Shown: one piece after another, positions 3,949 through 5,201 of the stretch
Position numbering within the stretch: position 1 is the stretch's first letter
How the letters are laid out: each line of letters begins with the position of its first letter
Assembly: GCA_027083115.1 (NCBI GenBank)
Contig: JALWQN010000070.1
Location: 1 to 5,201 of the forward strand
Source: Desulfurococcales archaeon
GTDB taxonomy: Archaea > Thermoproteota > Thermoprotei_A > Sulfolobales > NBVN01
DNA length: 5,201 nt
Reading direction: 5' to 3'
Translations under genes and position numbers: made by a program
Notes under the pieces: model-generated
Told to the model about the DNA's origin: nothing
What the model saw: the letters and a program-made list of their open reading frames with translations, nothing else
The model's database searches: none

Positions 3949-5133
3949 ATGGATGAAATCTTGAAGGATATTATTCAAAGAGCCAAGGCTCTTCAACCTA
4001 AGGTAGTTGAGTTAAGGAGACAGTTTCATATGTATCCTGAACTTAAGTATGAGGAGGTCAGAACTTCATCTAAGGTTAAGGAGGTGCTTAGGTCACTAGG
4101 TTATAGGATAAAGGAGGTTGCTGGTACGGGCGTTGTGGCTTCGTTAGGTGAAGGTAAGCCTGTTCTTGCCTTCAGGGCTGACATGGATGCTCTCCCAATA
4201 CAGGAGGAGAACGATGTCCCATATAAGTCAAGAATCCAAGGGAAAATGCATGCTTGTGGTCATGATGCCCACACAGCAATGCTTCTTGGGGCCTCATACA
4301 TAATTAAGGAGCTTCACGATAAGGGCTTAATTAAAGGGAAAACTAAGCTAATATTTCAGCCGGCTGAGGAAGGTGGGTTGGGAGCTAAGAAGGTTGTTGA
4401 ATCAGGAGCCGTTGATGACGTTGACGCTTTCTTCGGGATCCATGTATGGAGTTCCTTACCTTCAGGAGTTATCGGTATTAGGGAAGGACCCCTGCTTGCC
4501 TCAGCAGACGCCTTTAGAGTTATAGTTCGTGGTAGAGGAGGTCATGCGGCACAACCTAATCAGGCTGTGGACCCAATAGTCATTTCGGCAGACCTAATTA
4601 ATGCCTACCAAAAAATCATATCAAGAGAGATCAATCCTTTGAAGCCGGCTGTAGTGACTGTAGCGAGCTTAAAGGCAGGAACAACATTCAATGTTATACC
4701 TGAAACTTCAGAGATGCTCGGCACGATAAGAACCTTTGATGAGAATGTGCGGAATTTTGTAATTAGGAGAATGAAGGAAGTAACTGAGATGTTGGCTAAG
4801 GGCTTAAGAGCTGAAGGAAGGTTTGAGGTCGTGGGTGACCACATACCCCCCACAGTTAATGACCCTAAATTAGCTAACTACTGCAGGGAGGTGCTTAAGG
4901 TTCTGGGAGATATTGAGGAGCCCGAAATGACTATGGGCGCTGAAGACTTTGCCTTCTACGCCATGAGGAGACCGAGCGTCTTCATACTTTTAGGTATTAG
5001 AAATAAGGAGAAAGGAATTGTTTATCCCCATCATCACCCGAAATTCGACGTTGATGAGGATGTGCTATGGAAGGGTGTAGCAATCCATTCAATATTAGCG
5101 TATAGGTACTCCCTAGATTTCAGTGGTCCATGA
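3949..5133 (+). CDS. M20D-family metallopeptidase / amidohydrolase (carboxypeptidase type)
   Basis: This 394-residue cytoplasmic enzyme belongs to the two-zinc M20D family of N-acyl-amino-acid hydrolases and carboxypeptidases, which includes archaeal CpsA-like enzymes and plant IAA-amino acid hydrolases. Motifs in order are RRQFHMYPEL at 23-32, RADMDALP at 76-83, HACGHDAH at 101-108 (metal ligands C103 and H105), FQPAEEGG at 136-143 (E140 as general base, E141 as ligand), GIHVW at 163-167 (H165 ligand), GRGGHAAQP in the dimerisation domain, and HHHPKFD at 361-367 (H362/H363 ligand). Nothing expected is missing and the length is normal, so it should be active. The exact substrate (peptide C-termini, acyl-amino acids or related amides) cannot be read from the sequence. 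The ATG at 3949 is the only possible start in this frame, because a TGA lies at 3940. GAGGAGG (3941-3947) lies just 1 nt before it, so pairing probably uses GTGAGG at 3939-3944. No partner gene is visible. Confidence 0.92.
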   Translation: MDEILKDIIQRAKALQPKVVELRRQFHMYPELKYEEVRTSSKVKEVLRSLGYRIKEVAGTGVVASLGEGKPVLAFRADMDALPIQEENDVPYKSRIQGKMHACGHDAHTAMLLGASYIIKELHDKGLIKGKTKLIFQPAEEGGLGAKKVVESGAVDDVDAFFGIHVWSSLPSGVIGIREGPLLASADAFRVIVRGRGGHAAQPNQAVDPIVISADLINAYQKIISREINPLKPAVVTVASLKAGTTFNVIPETSEMLGTIRTFDENVRNFVIRRMKEVTEMLAKGLRAEGRFEVVGDHIPPTVNDPKLANYCREVLKVLGDIEEPEMTMGAEDFAFYAMRRPSVFILLGIRNKEKGIVYPHHHPKFDVDEDVLWKGVAIHSILAYRYSLDFSGP

Positions 5134-5201
5134 GGGAGAAGCCTTAGGTGATTCTTGATTAGGCAATTCATTGGAGCCCTAGGGACAAAACCGCCTCTTA
5201 A

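Noticed and set aside
4605..4853. Open frame of 82 codons on the minus strand
   Set aside because: It is antisense to the M20 gene, whose motifs run intact through this region.
5134..5201. Open minus-strand frame entering from the right edge
   Set aside because: It simply continues as antisense of the M20 gene with no motif or start; the 68-bp tail shows no gene, hairpin or T-tract that I can support.

Overview
The window looks like a chromosomal segment from an AT-rich archaeon, most likely a thermophilic member of the Thermoproteota (Crenarchaeota). The basis is an archaeal-type RNase HI with the FDGLCEPVNPGG signature known from Sulfolobus, an archaeal AIR-synthase-like protein, an archaeal PflX-like radical SAM protein, heavy use of AGG/AGA (Arg) and ATA (Ile), short spacers, and a mix of leaderless-looking and Shine-Dalgarno-led starts. 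No genus can be assigned from sequence alone. No tRNA, rRNA, CRISPR array, insertion sequence or phage gene was found.

Layout. Positions 1-1340 hold a minus-strand cluster, transcribed right to left: a ferritin-like (putative diiron) protein (864-1340), a small ferredoxin lacking one expected cluster cysteine (613-858), and an AIR-synthase/HypE-like protein cut by the window edge (1-513). The first two are 5 nt apart, and the last codons of the ferritin-like gene supply the ribosome-binding site of the ferredoxin gene. A 14-bp perfect palindrome sits just upstream of the cluster. RNase HI (1514-1966) is divergent, on the plus strand. A PflX-like radical SAM protein (1991-3049, minus) converges on it. 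A PsiE-family membrane protein (3304-3774, minus) is followed by a divergent M20D metallopeptidase/amidohydrolase (3949-5133, plus).

Functional reading. The ferritin-like protein and ferredoxin are plausible redox partners in iron or oxygen stress, with the AIR-synthase-like ATP-binding enzyme as a possible third member; this is inference from gene order. The other genes are housekeeping or stand-alone: RNA:DNA hybrid removal, an orphan radical SAM enzyme, a possible phosphate-stress membrane protein, and peptide or amide hydrolysis.

The oddest observation is at two gene starts. Both rnhA and the radical SAM gene have clearly protein-like sequence upstream of their first in-frame ATG/GTG/TTG. 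For rnhA this stretch encodes the first catalytic Asp. In neither case is there a standard start codon in that frame. In both cases an ATG lies at about the expected place but needs the same one-base (-1) shift to enter the coding frame. Assembly error, real frameshift, recoding and non-canonical initiation are all open. Palindromes upstream of the ferritin-like and PsiE genes are good operator candidates.
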